64,000 nucleotides of DNA from Streptomyces monomycini (GTDB lineage: Bacteria; Actinomycetota; Actinomycetes; Streptomycetales; Streptomycetaceae): contig NZ_JAFIQY010000001.1 of assembly GCF_022271435.1 (NCBI RefSeq), positions 558,001 to 622,000 on the forward strand, written 5' to 3'. Positions 1 to 7,648 of this stretch are shown one piece after another. A model generated the notes under the pieces. The model saw only the letters and a list, made by a program, of their open reading frames with translations. It did no database searches and had not been told where the DNA came from. Position 1 is the stretch's first letter, and every line of letters starts with the position of its first letter. The translations under genes and the position numbers were made by a program.

Positions 1-603
1 TGGGCCACCACCACGTCCTCCGGGCGCGTGGGGGTGAGCCGGGGCTCGGTGAGCGCCAACTGGCAGGCGGCGGCGCTGCCGCAGGTCGCGCAGTACTCCT
101 TCGTCGGGCGTAACGGGTGTGGGAGCGGCTCGAACGAGACGCCGTGCTTCAGCGGTGCCTCCATCGACCACGGTTCGTCGTTCGCGCCGTCGCTGGTGAC
201 CGTCGAGACCAGCTCGCCGACCTCCCGTGTGGTGCGCTGGCCGCTGAGCACGTCGTCCCACCTCCTGCGCTCCGACGGGCGTGGGCTGGTGCGGGCCAGC
301 GCCGGGTACCGCGTTCCGCTGGCCGGTCCGCAAGGCGTCGTCCAGCACGACGAGCGGTTCTACTTCACCGCGATGTGCCCGGACGCCCGCCGGGTGTTCG
401 GTGAGCCGTACTGCCTGTACCGGGGCGACTCCGGCGGTGCCGTGCGGGTGTGGAGCCGTACCCCGGCGGCCGCCGAGAACCTCTCGTACTGGCCCGCCAC
501 CGAGCAGCTCTGGGTCTCCAACGAATCCCCGTACCGCAAGTACGTACGCCCCCGCCCCGAGCTGAACGGGCGCGTCGTCTACAACGTGCCCCTCGACGAC
601 TGA
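1..603 (+). CDS. Unknown protein, C-terminal part (5' end outside window)
   Basis: The frame is open from the first base to the TGA at 601-603, so this is the last 200 codons of a gene starting before the window; the GTG at 28 need not be the start. I do not recognise the family. The visible part has scattered cysteines (GCGSG, ETPC, TAMC, EPYC) and a tail rich in aromatic residues (SYWPATEQLW, ESPYRKYV) ending VVYNVPLDD, which suits a secreted beta-rich protein. A GDSGG string around residue 143 resembles the serine motif of S1 peptidases, but the His and Asp parts are not visible here, so I do not call it a protease. It converges on the AraC gene across a strong hairpin. Confidence 0.6.
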   Translation, partial: WATTTSSGRVGVSRGSVSANWQAAALPQVAQYSFVGRNGCGSGSNETPCFSGASIDHGSSFAPSLVTVETSSPTSRVVRWPLSTSSHLLRSDGRGLVRASAGYRVPLAGPQGVVQHDERFYFTAMCPDARRVFGEPYCLYRGDSGGAVRVWSRTPAAAENLSYWPATEQLWVSNESPYRKYVRPRPELNGRVVYNVPLDD

Positions 604-609
604 CACCCG

Positions 610-641
610 GCCGGGTCCGCGCCGGCCGGTGCGGACCCGGC
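610..641. terminator. Bidirectional hairpin terminator between convergent genes
   Basis: A perfect 11-bp inverted repeat (arms 610-620 and 631-641, 10-nt loop) lies in the 51-nt gap between the convergent genes ending at 603 (+) and 655 (-). There is no T-tract, which is usual for Streptomyces terminators. Confidence 0.75.
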
Positions 642-654
642 GCCCTCCGTGCGG

Positions 655-1656
655 TCAGTTCTCCGCGCGGAGGGCTTTTTCCTGCCCGTCGCTCCGGGCA
701 CGGCGCGGCGGGCGGACCTCTCCCGGCGTCCGCCCGAAGTGTTCGCGGAAGACCCGGGTGAAGTGCGGCTGACTGGCGAATCCCCAGCGGTGGGCGATGT
801 CCGCGACCGTCAGCCGGGCGGACGCGGGGTCGGCGAGCTGCTGCCGGGCCCGTTCCAGGCGGCGTTCGAGGATGTGGCGGGACGGGCTGCGGCCGGTCTG
901 CCGGAAGTCGCGGCTCAGCTGGCGTGTGGAGATGCCGAGCGCGTCCGCGACGTGGGCGGCGCACAGCCGGGGGTCGGCGAGGTGCCGGTCGATGTGGTCC
1001 CGGGCGAGCAGCAACCGGGTTCCCTGGTCCGTACCGTCCGGGCCGCCGCGTACGGCCAGGCAGTGCAGCAGGTCCAGCACGCCGCGCTCGGCCGCCGCCG
1101 CGTCGCCGGGGTGCGGGCCGCCGAAGCGCCCGGACAGTACGGCTTCGAGGCGGCGCAGGAGCGGCGCCTCGGCCGCCGTGTCGCTGCTGAAGACCAGCGG
1201 TACGGGCACGCCGCCGGGCAGACACCGTTCGGTGAACACCTCGCGGGGCACGTCCACCAGGAGCTGGCGCATGGCGGTGGGGAATCCGAGGAGGTACGAG
1301 CGCCGGGTGTCGTACAGCACCAGGTCGCCGGCGGCGAGGGTGAAGCAGCCTCCGCTGTGCAGGAAGACCGCCTGGCCGGAGACGAGCAGCGAGGCGAAGA
1401 CCGAGTCCTTGGGGGACGTCCGGCAGGTCTGCGGGCTGCGTTCGACGACGTGCTCGTTGCCCGCGATGTCGGCGAGCCGCAGACCGCCGAGTCCGGTGTT
1501 GGTCTGGGTGGCCAGCAGGCCGTCCTCGGAGTACGGGGAGCAGCGCAGGCCGACCAGGGCCCGCCGGTTGTAGTCCTCCCACACACCCACCCGGTCCGCC
1601 GGGGCGACGGTCCGGGTCGACATGCGGGAGTAGCGGGCGGCGGAATGTCCGGGCAC
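655..1656 (-). CDS. AraC family transcriptional regulator
   Basis: A 333-residue cytoplasmic transcription factor. The N-terminal two thirds looks like the AraC-binding-like sensor domain of this group (GDLVLYDTRRSYLLGFP around residue 130). The C-terminal ~95 residues (about 220-315) carry the two helix-turn-helix units, LCAAHVADALGISTRQLSRD and LTVADIAHRWGFASQPHFTR, followed by VFREHFGRTPGEVR. The GTG start at 1656 is supported by AAGGAGG five bases upstream; an ATG 33 nt inside (at 1623) lacks such a site. The regulated genes are unknown. The nearest candidate is the cupin gene upstream on the same strand, 123 nt away. Confidence 0.9.
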   Translation of the reverse strand: MPGHSAARYSRMSTRTVAPADRVGVWEDYNRRALVGLRCSPYSEDGLLATQTNTGLGGLRLADIAGNEHVVERSPQTCRTSPKDSVFASLLVSGQAVFLHSGGCFTLAAGDLVLYDTRRSYLLGFPTAMRQLLVDVPREVFTERCLPGGVPVPLVFSSDTAAEAPLLRRLEAVLSGRFGGPHPGDAAAAERGVLDLLHCLAVRGGPDGTDQGTRLLLARDHIDRHLADPRLCAAHVADALGISTRQLSRDFRQTGRSPSRHILERRLERARQQLADPASARLTVADIAHRWGFASQPHFTRVFREHFGRTPGEVRPPRRARSDGQEKALRAEN

Positions 1657-1779
1657 CTCCGCCTCCTTGCCGTGCGCGAGTGTCCGATGGCGTGGCCCCG
1701 GCCGGGCAGGCCGGGCCGGGAGGCGCAGCCTACTCCCGGGCGCCGCGCCCGGACACGGCCCGGGAGGGGCGGCGCCCGC

Positions 1780-2313
1780 TCAGCGGAACAGCCCGTCGAC
1801 GTGATCGGCGCCGAGGCCCACCCGCTCGTAGTGGGCGCGGCACATCGCGATGTAGTCGTGCACGTCGAAGTAGCCGGTGGGGTCGCCGTTCTCGTCGAGC
1901 CAGATGAGCGGCCCCTTGACGATGAACAGGGTCTTCATGGGCTGGTCGCTCTCGTACGCGACCAGGGTGTGCCCCTCGCCCGGCGCCTCGTACACGAAGT
2001 CCCCGGCCGTCGCGGTCCAGGGCCGTTCCAGGTAGCCCCACTTGCCGGAGATCGTGTAGGCGAACACCTCGTGCGGGTGGTAGTGCCGGTTGACCAGCCC
2101 CGCCTCCCTGGCGCACAGGATGTCGGACCAGGTGTTGTCCTTGACGTTGATCCACAGCGGGCGGGAGCCCACGGTCTCGGTGAAGGGGGCGTAGTACCGG
2201 TCGTCGTCGGTGGCCGCGTCCGGGACGTACACCTCGGGCAGGGCGTCCGGCTGGACGGAGTCCTTGATCGGCTGGAGGTTCTTCCAGAACTCGTCGCCTG
2301 GCTGCTCGGGCAT
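1780..2313 (-). CDS. Cupin-domain protein, 2,4'-dihydroxyacetophenone dioxygenase-like
   Basis: A 177-residue single-domain cupin. Metal-ligand candidates are His77 and His79 in NRHYHPHEVFAY and His115 in GEGHTLVAY, the usual HxH...H layout of the mononuclear iron cupins. Length and surrounding text (FVYEAPGEGHTL, MKTLFIVKGPLIWLD) match the family annotated as 2,4'-dihydroxyacetophenone dioxygenase, which cleaves C-C bonds of hydroxylated aryl ketones. The substrate here is not shown by the sequence. The ATG at 2311-2313 is chosen because the open frame upstream to 3000 has no cupin similarity and overlaps the divergent gene. The 249-nt space to that gene (2314-2562) must hold both promoters; I cannot pick out boxes. 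Confidence 0.8.
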   Translation of the reverse strand: MPEQPGDEFWKNLQPIKDSVQPDALPEVYVPDAATDDDRYYAPFTETVGSRPLWINVKDNTWSDILCAREAGLVNRHYHPHEVFAYTISGKWGYLERPWTATAGDFVYEAPGEGHTLVAYESDQPMKTLFIVKGPLIWLDENGDPTGYFDVHDYIAMCRAHYERVGLGADHVDGLFR

Positions 2314-2562
2314 GGCGTGCTCCGCGTTCCGTCCGGTCGGGTGGGGTCGGTGGCCGGAAGTCAACCCGGCCACGGCCGCCCTGTCTTTCCCGGGGCGGAC
2401 ACCGCGCTTGCCTGTTGCCGCCGTCGGCGCCGCGACCCATGACGGTGCGGCTGATGGGCGGACCCGGTCCCAGCGAACGGGTGGTTGTGGGCCTTCGGAC
2501 GCCGTTCGCGGGCACACGGTACGGAGGGGGCACGGAAGGCTTGCGACGACGATGGGTTTGGC

Positions 2563-2979
2563 ATGAGCGAATACGAGCGTTCCCGTACGATGCCCGCACT
2601 TCCCGAGCATGTGTTCGACCAGGCGAGTGTCGTGGGTCAACTCGACAGCTGGCTGCCGCAGGGACTGCACGTGGAGGCGGGGGATCTGCCGGCCGTGACG
2701 GTGCACGAGGACCGCACGGGCGCGGACGAGGCCGGCCTCTTCCGCGCCGAGCGGGACCAGATGCGGCTGGAGTGGGGCACCAGGGACAGCGGCAGCTACG
2801 CCGGCTGGCTCCAGGTCGCCGGCATCGGCAGCGGCGCCAGCGAGGTGACGGTCCACCTGTCCTTCTTCGAGGAGCAGCACGACCCCGGTGCCGACGCGGT
2901 CACCGACGAGCTGGACCGCAGCCTGGAGCGGCTGGACGAGCTGGTACGGCTGCGCATGGACGGCGGCGGCGCCGGCTGA
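2563..2979 (+). CDS. SRPBCC family protein
   Basis: A 138-residue protein that I read as a polyketide cyclase/START-like SRPBCC fold: an N-terminal strand-helix (SRTMPALPEHVFDQASVVGQ), a beta core (LEWGTRDSGSYAGWLQV, SEVTVHLSFFEEQ) and a long C-terminal helix (VTDELDRSLERLDELVRLRM). Such proteins bind hydrophobic ligands; no ligand can be inferred. The ATG at 2563 is preferred because the protein opens directly into the first strand. The open frame reaches back to 2485 but gives an unlikely sequence. It is divergent from the cupin gene and converges on the secreted-protein gene. Confidence 0.7.
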   Translation: MSEYERSRTMPALPEHVFDQASVVGQLDSWLPQGLHVEAGDLPAVTVHEDRTGADEAGLFRAERDQMRLEWGTRDSGSYAGWLQVAGIGSGASEVTVHLSFFEEQHDPGADAVTDELDRSLERLDELVRLRMDGGGAG

Positions 2980-2988
2980 CGTACGCAC

Positions 2989-3018
2989 GCGTGCGGACAC
3001 CGCGCCGTGCCCGCACGC
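2989..3018. terminator. Bidirectional hairpin between convergent genes
   Basis: An 8-bp G/C-only inverted repeat (2989-2996 with 3011-3018) fills the 48-nt gap between the convergent ends at 2979 and 3028. Confidence 0.5.
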
Positions 3019-3027
3019 CGTCGCCCG

Positions 3028-3702
3028 TCAGCGCTTGAGCTGGAACGTCTCTCCCTGGTGCGCGCCGGCGGAGCAGGACGCCTTCTCGGACGCCGTCATC
3101 GTGCGGGTCTTGACCACCACCGCGTTGCTGACGCCGTCCGTACCGTTGGCGGCCGGGCCGGTGACGGTGTCGGGGACGTACCAGTAGTAGTGCCCCCACT
3201 TGGGGCTGTCGTAGTGGGTCTGCCAGGTGCCCGAGACGGTCTGCATGACCTGGGCGCGCGAGATCCAGCCCACCTCGCCGGGCTGGACCGTCATGTTCAG
3301 CGAGCTGTTCTCGGTGTGCGAGCTGGACCAGGTGTGGCTGTACTGCGCCGTGACGCTGAGGTCGATGATGCCCGCGAGCTTGCCGCCGGCGGTGACGGAG
3401 ACCCCGGCCGTGTCGGTGGAGCCCACCGTGTCGGACCAGCCCATCGACTGTGTGGCGGGCGATGTGCTGCAGTTGTAGAGCGAGTTGGAGACCTGCCGGA
3501 AGTCGCCCAGGTACGCCTTGCCGAGTACCGGCTCGTTGAAGGTGCACTTGCCTTCGCCGGAGGCGCAGTCGGCTATCAGCTGCTTGCGGTCCGGCCCTCC
3601 GGCCGCCGCGGCGGGCACGGCCGTCGCCGCGGCCAGGCCCGCGGCCGCCGCCGCGAGCACCAGCGCACGCCCTCCGTACCGCACGGTGCGGTTCATCGCC
3701 AT
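3028..3702 (-). CDS. Secreted protein with aerolysin/ETX-MTX2-like beta-hairpin region
   Basis: A 224-residue exported protein. Residues 1 to about 34 form a signal peptide (NRTVRYGG basic start, Ala/Leu core, AVPAAAA cleavage region). The mature part has four cysteines: two close together (DCASGEGKC), one at YNCS and one at ASCS near the end. The middle (about residues 80-165) shows long alternating Ser/Thr and hydrophobic stretches (GVSVTAGGKLAGIIDLSVTA, SSLNMTVQPGEVGWISR). That pattern is typical of the insertion-loop region of aerolysin/epsilon-toxin type beta-pore formers and related extracellular proteins. This is pattern recognition, not a verified hit. AGGA lies eight bases upstream of the ATG. 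It is monocistronic, with a 355-nt upstream region to itself and the divergent VOC gene. Confidence 0.65.
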   Translation of the reverse strand: MAMNRTVRYGGRALVLAAAAAGLAAATAVPAAAAGGPDRKQLIADCASGEGKCTFNEPVLGKAYLGDFRQVSNSLYNCSTSPATQSMGWSDTVGSTDTAGVSVTAGGKLAGIIDLSVTAQYSHTWSSSHTENSSLNMTVQPGEVGWISRAQVMQTVSGTWQTHYDSPKWGHYYWYVPDTVTGPAANGTDGVSNAVVVKTRTMTASEKASCSAGAHQGETFQLKR

Positions 3703-4057
3703 GTTGCTGTTCCTGCCTCTCGCCTTGCCTCGTGAACGCGACCGGTCGTTGACTCCTCAACAGGCCTACGACCGCCGCCTGTTGTCTGAGAGGCTGGTGT
3801 AAACAGAGTTTCCATAACACCAAGTGACGGTAAAGTTGTAGTTGATTCAGAAACGTCCCGATTGGTCTGGATCAATGGCCTCACCTGCCGGTCCGCCACC
3901 GACCGGGACTTCCGTCGCCACCCACCGGGACCTCGGACGCAGACCCGGCGGCCGATCACACGGCCGGGCGCACCCGCTATCGTCCATTCCAACCCGCCGG
4001 CCAGCGGCGGACCGCACCGTGCGAGCCCCTTTTCCAGCCAGGAGACGGACGAACCCC
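3703..4057. other. Intergenic region between divergent genes
   Basis: 355 nt with no convincing gene. About 3795-3880 is clearly more A/T-rich than its surroundings and probably carries promoters for the divergent secreted-protein and VOC genes. A small inverted repeat (GTTGA-ctcc-TCAAC, near 3747-3760) is the only local symmetry I see. Open frames crossing it are upstream extensions of the VOC frame or shadows. Confidence 0.5.
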
Positions 4058-4444
4058 ATGCGCGTCATCGCCTTCGACCACCTCGTCCTCAACGTCGCGG
4101 ACGCCGAGCGCGCCCTCGGCTTCTACTGCGGCCCGCTCGGCCTCGAACCGGTACGCGTCGAGGAGTGGCGCGCGGGCAAGGTCCCGTTCCCCTCCGCCCG
4201 CGTGAGCCCGACGACCATCATCGACCTCGTCGAAGGGGACCGCGGCGAGTCCAACGTCGACCACATCTGCCTGGTCGTCGAGCCGCTGGACTGGCAGGAG
4301 GTCGTCGAGTCGGGCGTCTTCACGGTCGTGGACGGCCCCGGCCGGCGGTACGGCGCCCGGGGCGACGCGCAGTCCGTGTACGTCCTGGACCCGGACGGCA
4401 ACACGGTCGAGCTGCGCTGGTACCCGCAGGACGCCGAGGCGTAG
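4058..4444 (+). CDS. VOC family (glyoxalase/bleomycin-resistance-type) protein
   Basis: A 128-residue protein with the two beta-alpha-beta-beta-beta halves of the vicinal-oxygen-chelate fold. Metal-ligand candidates are His8 (AFDHLVLNV), His69 (NVDHICLVV) and Glu118 (PDGNTVELRW), the H/H/E pattern of dioxygenase- and glyoxalase-like members. LDPDGNTVEL is the family's C-terminal signature. The substrate cannot be assigned; members range from isomerases to antibiotic-binding proteins. GGAGACGG precedes the ATG at 4058, so I start there and not at the longer open frame from 3842. It stands alone and ends before a 13-bp hairpin. Confidence 0.85.
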   Translation: MRVIAFDHLVLNVADAERALGFYCGPLGLEPVRVEEWRAGKVPFPSARVSPTTIIDLVEGDRGESNVDHICLVVEPLDWQEVVESGVFTVVDGPGRRYGARGDAQSVYVLDPDGNTVELRWYPQDAEA

Positions 4445-4466
4445 CGGCGACGGACCGCAACGGGTC

Positions 4467-4502
4467 CGGGACGTGTCCGTCGACGTTACCGGACACGTCC
4501 CG
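4467..4502. terminator. Strong hairpin terminator
   Basis: A perfect 13-bp inverted repeat (4467-4479 with 4490-4502, 10-nt loop) starts 22 nt after the VOC stop codon. On the plus strand it is followed by seven A residues and not by T. It lies between convergent genes (ends 4444 and 4679) and could serve both. Confidence 0.75.
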
Positions 4503-4512
4503 AAAAAAAGGG

Positions 4513-4555
4513 CCGGGCGATGGTCCGGCGGGAATTCCGCCGAGCCACCGCCCGG
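4513..4555. terminator. Second, imperfect long hairpin
   Basis: Arms 4513-4519 and 4549-4555 pair perfectly (CCGGGCG/CGCCCGG). An interrupted inner stem closes on CGGCGG-GAATT-CCGCCG. It lies on the CsbD side of the first hairpin and may be that gene's own terminator, giving a double barrier. Confidence 0.5.
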
Positions 4556-4678
4556 AACTCTGATGTGTATGCGCATATCCGCGCGCTTTTTCAGAGGGGC
4601 GCGCAGAAAATCACCCAGGGGCACAAAGGGTCACATCGGAGCGGCTGCCCCGGAAAGGGCAGGGTCACACCGGTGATG

Positions 4679-4852
4679 TCACCGCTTGAAGGCGTCCTTG
4701 GCCTTCTCGCCCGCCTCGCGTATGTCGCCCTTGGCGCGTTCCGCGCGGCCCTCCGCCGTCATGCGCTCGTTGCCGACCGCACGGCCGACGTTCTCCTTGA
4801 CGGCGCCCTTGGCGCGGTCGGCCTTCGTGGAAGTCTTCTTCTCGGCGGTCAT
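4679..4852 (-). CDS. CsbD family stress protein
   Basis: A 57-residue, very hydrophilic, Lys/Glu/Ala-rich protein with the CsbD pattern: DRAKGAVKENVGRAVGNERM in the first half and AEGRAERAKGDIREAGEKAK in the second. CsbD-like proteins are general-stress proteins of unknown mechanism. An AAAGGAG site lies seven bases before the ATG at 4852, which decides the start over the much longer open frame. The window also encodes a SigB/F-type sigma factor, but nothing in the sequence links it to this gene. The 255-nt upstream space to the divergent isomerase gene should hold its promoter. Confidence 0.9.
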   Translation of the reverse strand: MTAEKKTSTKADRAKGAVKENVGRAVGNERMTAEGRAERAKGDIREAGEKAKDAFKR

Positions 4853-5107
4853 GGTCGCGCTCCTTTTCGATCGGGCCGTTTCCTTGACAGTCAGTCGCGT
4901 GCCCGTCGGCCCGGCCGGTAAACAGACCGATTTCGAACGGGCGGAAATCCCCGCGCCGACGAGGGGCGGGATTCGGCCGGTCCGCGCCGGGCACCCGCCG
5001 CCATGCGCCACGCGGCGCCGCCGCGCCCGCCGTACGGGCGGCCCGGGGCGCGCCAGTGGTCGGCGTAATGAATCCGGACGCGCGGAAAGCAGGGGTGTAC
5101 TCGAACG

Positions 5108-6184
5108 ATGAACTGGTATCCGATGCGGCTGACCACACCGGCCAAGCAGCACGTCTTCGGCGGCCGGGCCGTTCCCGAACGGCTCGGCCGGACCGGGCTG
5201 CCCGACGGGCCGGTGGCGGAGACGTGGGAGATCAGTGATGTCGAGGGGGAACACTCCCACGTCCTGAACGGGGCGCTGGCCGGTCACACCCTGCGGGAGC
5301 TGGCCCTGAGCCACCCCGACGAGCTGGTCGGGCGCGGCTGGCGCGGCTCCCGGTTCCCGCTGCTGACGAAGTTCATCGACGCGCACCGGCCCCTGCCGGT
5401 CCATCTGCACCCCGACGACACGGCGGCCCGTGAGCGGGAGGGCGAGCCGAACGGCAAGACGGAGGCCTGGCACATCCTGTACGCGCCGCCCGGCAGCACG
5501 GCGCTGGCCGGGGTACGGCCGGGCGTGGACCACGGCCGGCTGCGGCAGGCGCTGCTCGACCAGGACTTCGACGCCGTGCTGCGGCGCCTGCCCGTACGCG
5601 CGGGCCAGACCCTGTACGTCCCGGGCGGCACCCCGCACAGCTTCGGCCCGAACACCCTCGTCTACGAGATCGAGCAGACCTCCGACCTGCAACAGCACGC
5701 GATGCGGCACCGGATGGAGGACGGCGCGCCGATCGACGACGCGCAGTGGCGCGCCAACGTCGAGGCGCTGCTGTGCGAGTGGAAGCCGGAGCACCGCCCG
5801 GACTTCCACGCCGGGCTGCGGCTGCCGGCGGAGGGCGGGGTGGAGCGCCGGATGCTGTGCGCCGGGCCGTACTTCGCGCTGGAGAACTGGCGGGTACGGG
5901 CGCCGGGGGACGCCGTGCCGGCGTTCGACACGTGCGTGGTGCTCAGCAACATCGGTGCGGCGACGGAGGTGACCTGCGGGGCGGTACGGGAGACCCTCGG
6001 CCCGGCCGAGACGCTTCTGCTGCCCGCCGCGACGGCCTCCGGCGTCCGTGTCCACGGCCCCGCCGACGTACTCCTCGGCTACCTCCCCGACCTGGAACAC
6101 GACGTACGGGCCCCGCTGCGCGCGGCGGGCCACTCCCCCGAGGCCATCGCCGCGCTGGGCGAGGGGCTGGGCGCGGCCGCCTGA
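5108..6184 (+). CDS. manA: Type I mannose-6-phosphate isomerase (cupin-fold)
   Basis: A 358-residue cytoplasmic enzyme expected to interconvert mannose-6-phosphate and fructose-6-phosphate, feeding GDP-mannose and glycan synthesis. Zinc-ligand motifs of the type I family are present: PVHLHPDD, then GKTEAWHIL (Glu and His), then PGGTPHSFGP. The N-terminal VFGGRAVPERLG and ETWEISD also match. The C-terminal third is a second cupin-like half (ENWRVRAPGDAVP onwards). It is shorter than the roughly 390-residue enzyme commonly used in central metabolism, so it may be a paralogue with another sugar phosphate. The Shine-Dalgarno is weak. It is monocistronic. Confidence 0.8.
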   Translation: MNWYPMRLTTPAKQHVFGGRAVPERLGRTGLPDGPVAETWEISDVEGEHSHVLNGALAGHTLRELALSHPDELVGRGWRGSRFPLLTKFIDAHRPLPVHLHPDDTAAREREGEPNGKTEAWHILYAPPGSTALAGVRPGVDHGRLRQALLDQDFDAVLRRLPVRAGQTLYVPGGTPHSFGPNTLVYEIEQTSDLQQHAMRHRMEDGAPIDDAQWRANVEALLCEWKPEHRPDFHAGLRLPAEGGVERRMLCAGPYFALENWRVRAPGDAVPAFDTCVVLSNIGAATEVTCGAVRETLGPAETLLLPAATASGVRVHGPADVLLGYLPDLEHDVRAPLRAAGHSPEAIAALGEGLGAAA

Positions 6185-6501
6185 ACCTTCCTCCGCCAAA
6201 CGGTTACAACAAATAGGTATAAAACGGCCGTACAGGCATGATTTCCTTGGACTTCGGTGTACATCAACTAAGCCCACGTTTCGTTCGGAGGCACGGGCGG
6301 AAGTTGACCGAAGGATTGGATGAATGAACAAACAGCGCGTTCGGCCGGCCCAGACCCCGCCGGCTTCGGTCCTTTCGGGCCGTGCTCGCCGCAGCTACGG
6401 AGATCCGGGGGCCCGGCGACGGCCCGGCCCGGCCGGCCGCGGTCCGCACCTGGTCGGGCACCCGCTCGAGTCGGCCCACGGAGCGGAGACGCGCCCTTCC
6501 G
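6185..6501 (+). promoter_or_regulatory. Upstream region of the terpenoid locus
   Basis: 317 nt without a supported gene. The first ~110 nt (6195-6300) are unusually A/T-rich for this window and include runs such as acaacaaataggtataaaac, so this is the likely promoter region for 6502 onwards. A 62-codon open frame at 6324-6512 overlaps the next start but lacks convincing codon bias, so I do not call it. Confidence 0.5.
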
Positions 6502-7569
6502 ATGCGTACTGAGACGCTTCCGGTCGAGTCCGAGTTCTTCGCCCCCCGCGCCGCCATCGACGACCTGCTGTCCTCGTTCCTGACGGAGAGGGCGCAGGCC
6601 GCCGCGGTCCCCGGCCAGTCGGCGCTCGTCCTCCTGCTGCGCGACTTCATCGACGGGGGCAAGCGGGTCCGCCCGCTGCTGTGCGTGGCCGGCTGGCGGG
6701 CCGCGGGCGGTGAGGGAGACCCCGCGCACGCCGTCAGACTGGCCGCCTCGATCGAATTGGCGCACGCCTGCGCCCTCGTGCACGACGACATCATGGACGC
6801 GGCCGACAGTCGCCGGGGACGCCCCTCGGTCCACCGGCTGCTGGCCGACCGGCATCCGCTGCCGGAAATGGCGGACCGTTTCGGCACCAGTGGCGCCATT
6901 CTGGTGGGCGACCTCGCCCTCGTCTGGTCCGACGAACTGCTGCACACCACGCCCATGCCCGACGCCCACCGCGTCGCCGTACTGCGCGTCGTCGACCTCG
7001 CGCGGGCCGAACTGATCGCAGGCCAGCACCTGGACCTGCTGACCACCGGCGATCTCGACGTGAGCATGGAGACGGCGCTGACCGTCGTCCGCTACAAGAC
7101 CGCCAAGTACACCATCGAACGGCCCTTGCAGGTCGGCGCCGCCCTGGCCGGCGCGGGCCAGCAGGTCCTGGACGCCTGCAGCGCCTACGGTGTGCCCCTC
7201 GGCGAGGCGTTCCAGCTCCGGGACGACGTGCTCGGGGTGTTCGGCGACCCGGACCGGATGGGCAAGTCGCACCTGGACGACCTGCGTGAGGGCAAGTGCA
7301 CCAGCCTCGTCGTCCGCGCGCTGCGGGCCGCCGCTCCCGCGCAGGCCGACCGGCTGCGCGCGCTGCTCGGCGATCCGGAGCTGGACGAGCCGGGCGCCGC
7401 GGAGGTCCGCGACATCCTCACGAGCACCGGAGCCCGGGCCGACGTCGAGCGGATGATCGCGGAACGGTACCGGCAGGCGCTGGACGTCCTGGACGCGGCG
7501 CCCTTCACGCGCAGCGCGGTGCGCACGCTCAGGGCCGTAGCGGAGGCGGCCGTCCACCGCACGGCATGA
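6502..7569 (+). CDS. (All-E) isoprenyl diphosphate synthase
   Basis: A 355-residue enzyme that condenses IPP with an allylic diphosphate to a longer prenyl diphosphate. Signatures in order: GGKRVRP (about 52-58), the first Asp-rich motif DDIMD (95-99) with RRGRPSVH just after it, the KTAKYTIERPL segment (about 195), and the second Asp motif FQLRDDVLGVFGD. Small residues four and five places before the first motif (Cys, Ala in ACALVHDD) argue against a chain capped at C15 and favour C20 or longer. This is inference from the chain-length rule. The ATG at 6502 is chosen over an open frame extending to 6382. The UbiA-like gene follows after 79 nt, so its product is probably the supplied substrate. 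Confidence 0.88.
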   Translation: MRTETLPVESEFFAPRAAIDDLLSSFLTERAQAAAVPGQSALVLLLRDFIDGGKRVRPLLCVAGWRAAGGEGDPAHAVRLAASIELAHACALVHDDIMDAADSRRGRPSVHRLLADRHPLPEMADRFGTSGAILVGDLALVWSDELLHTTPMPDAHRVAVLRVVDLARAELIAGQHLDLLTTGDLDVSMETALTVVRYKTAKYTIERPLQVGAALAGAGQQVLDACSAYGVPLGEAFQLRDDVLGVFGDPDRMGKSHLDDLREGKCTSLVVRALRAAAPAQADRLRALLGDPELDEPGAAEVRDILTSTGARADVERMIAERYRQALDVLDAAPFTRSAVRTLRAVAEAAVHRTA

Positions 7570-7648
7570 GTACGGCGGCCCCGGCCGCCGACGGCACCGC
7601 GAGCCGAGCGGACCGGGAACCGCTGCCCGACCAGTACGGAGCCGCCCC

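Noticed and set aside
1..603. Possible S1-type serine protease because of GDSGG
   Set aside because: Only the Ser motif is visible, the rest does not resemble the protease fold, and the His and Asp motifs cannot be checked in this window.
6324..6512. A 62-codon frame before the prenyl synthase that overlaps its start by 11 nt
   Set aside because: Codon use and composition look like random GC-rich DNA and no homology is recognised; possible as a leader but unsupported.
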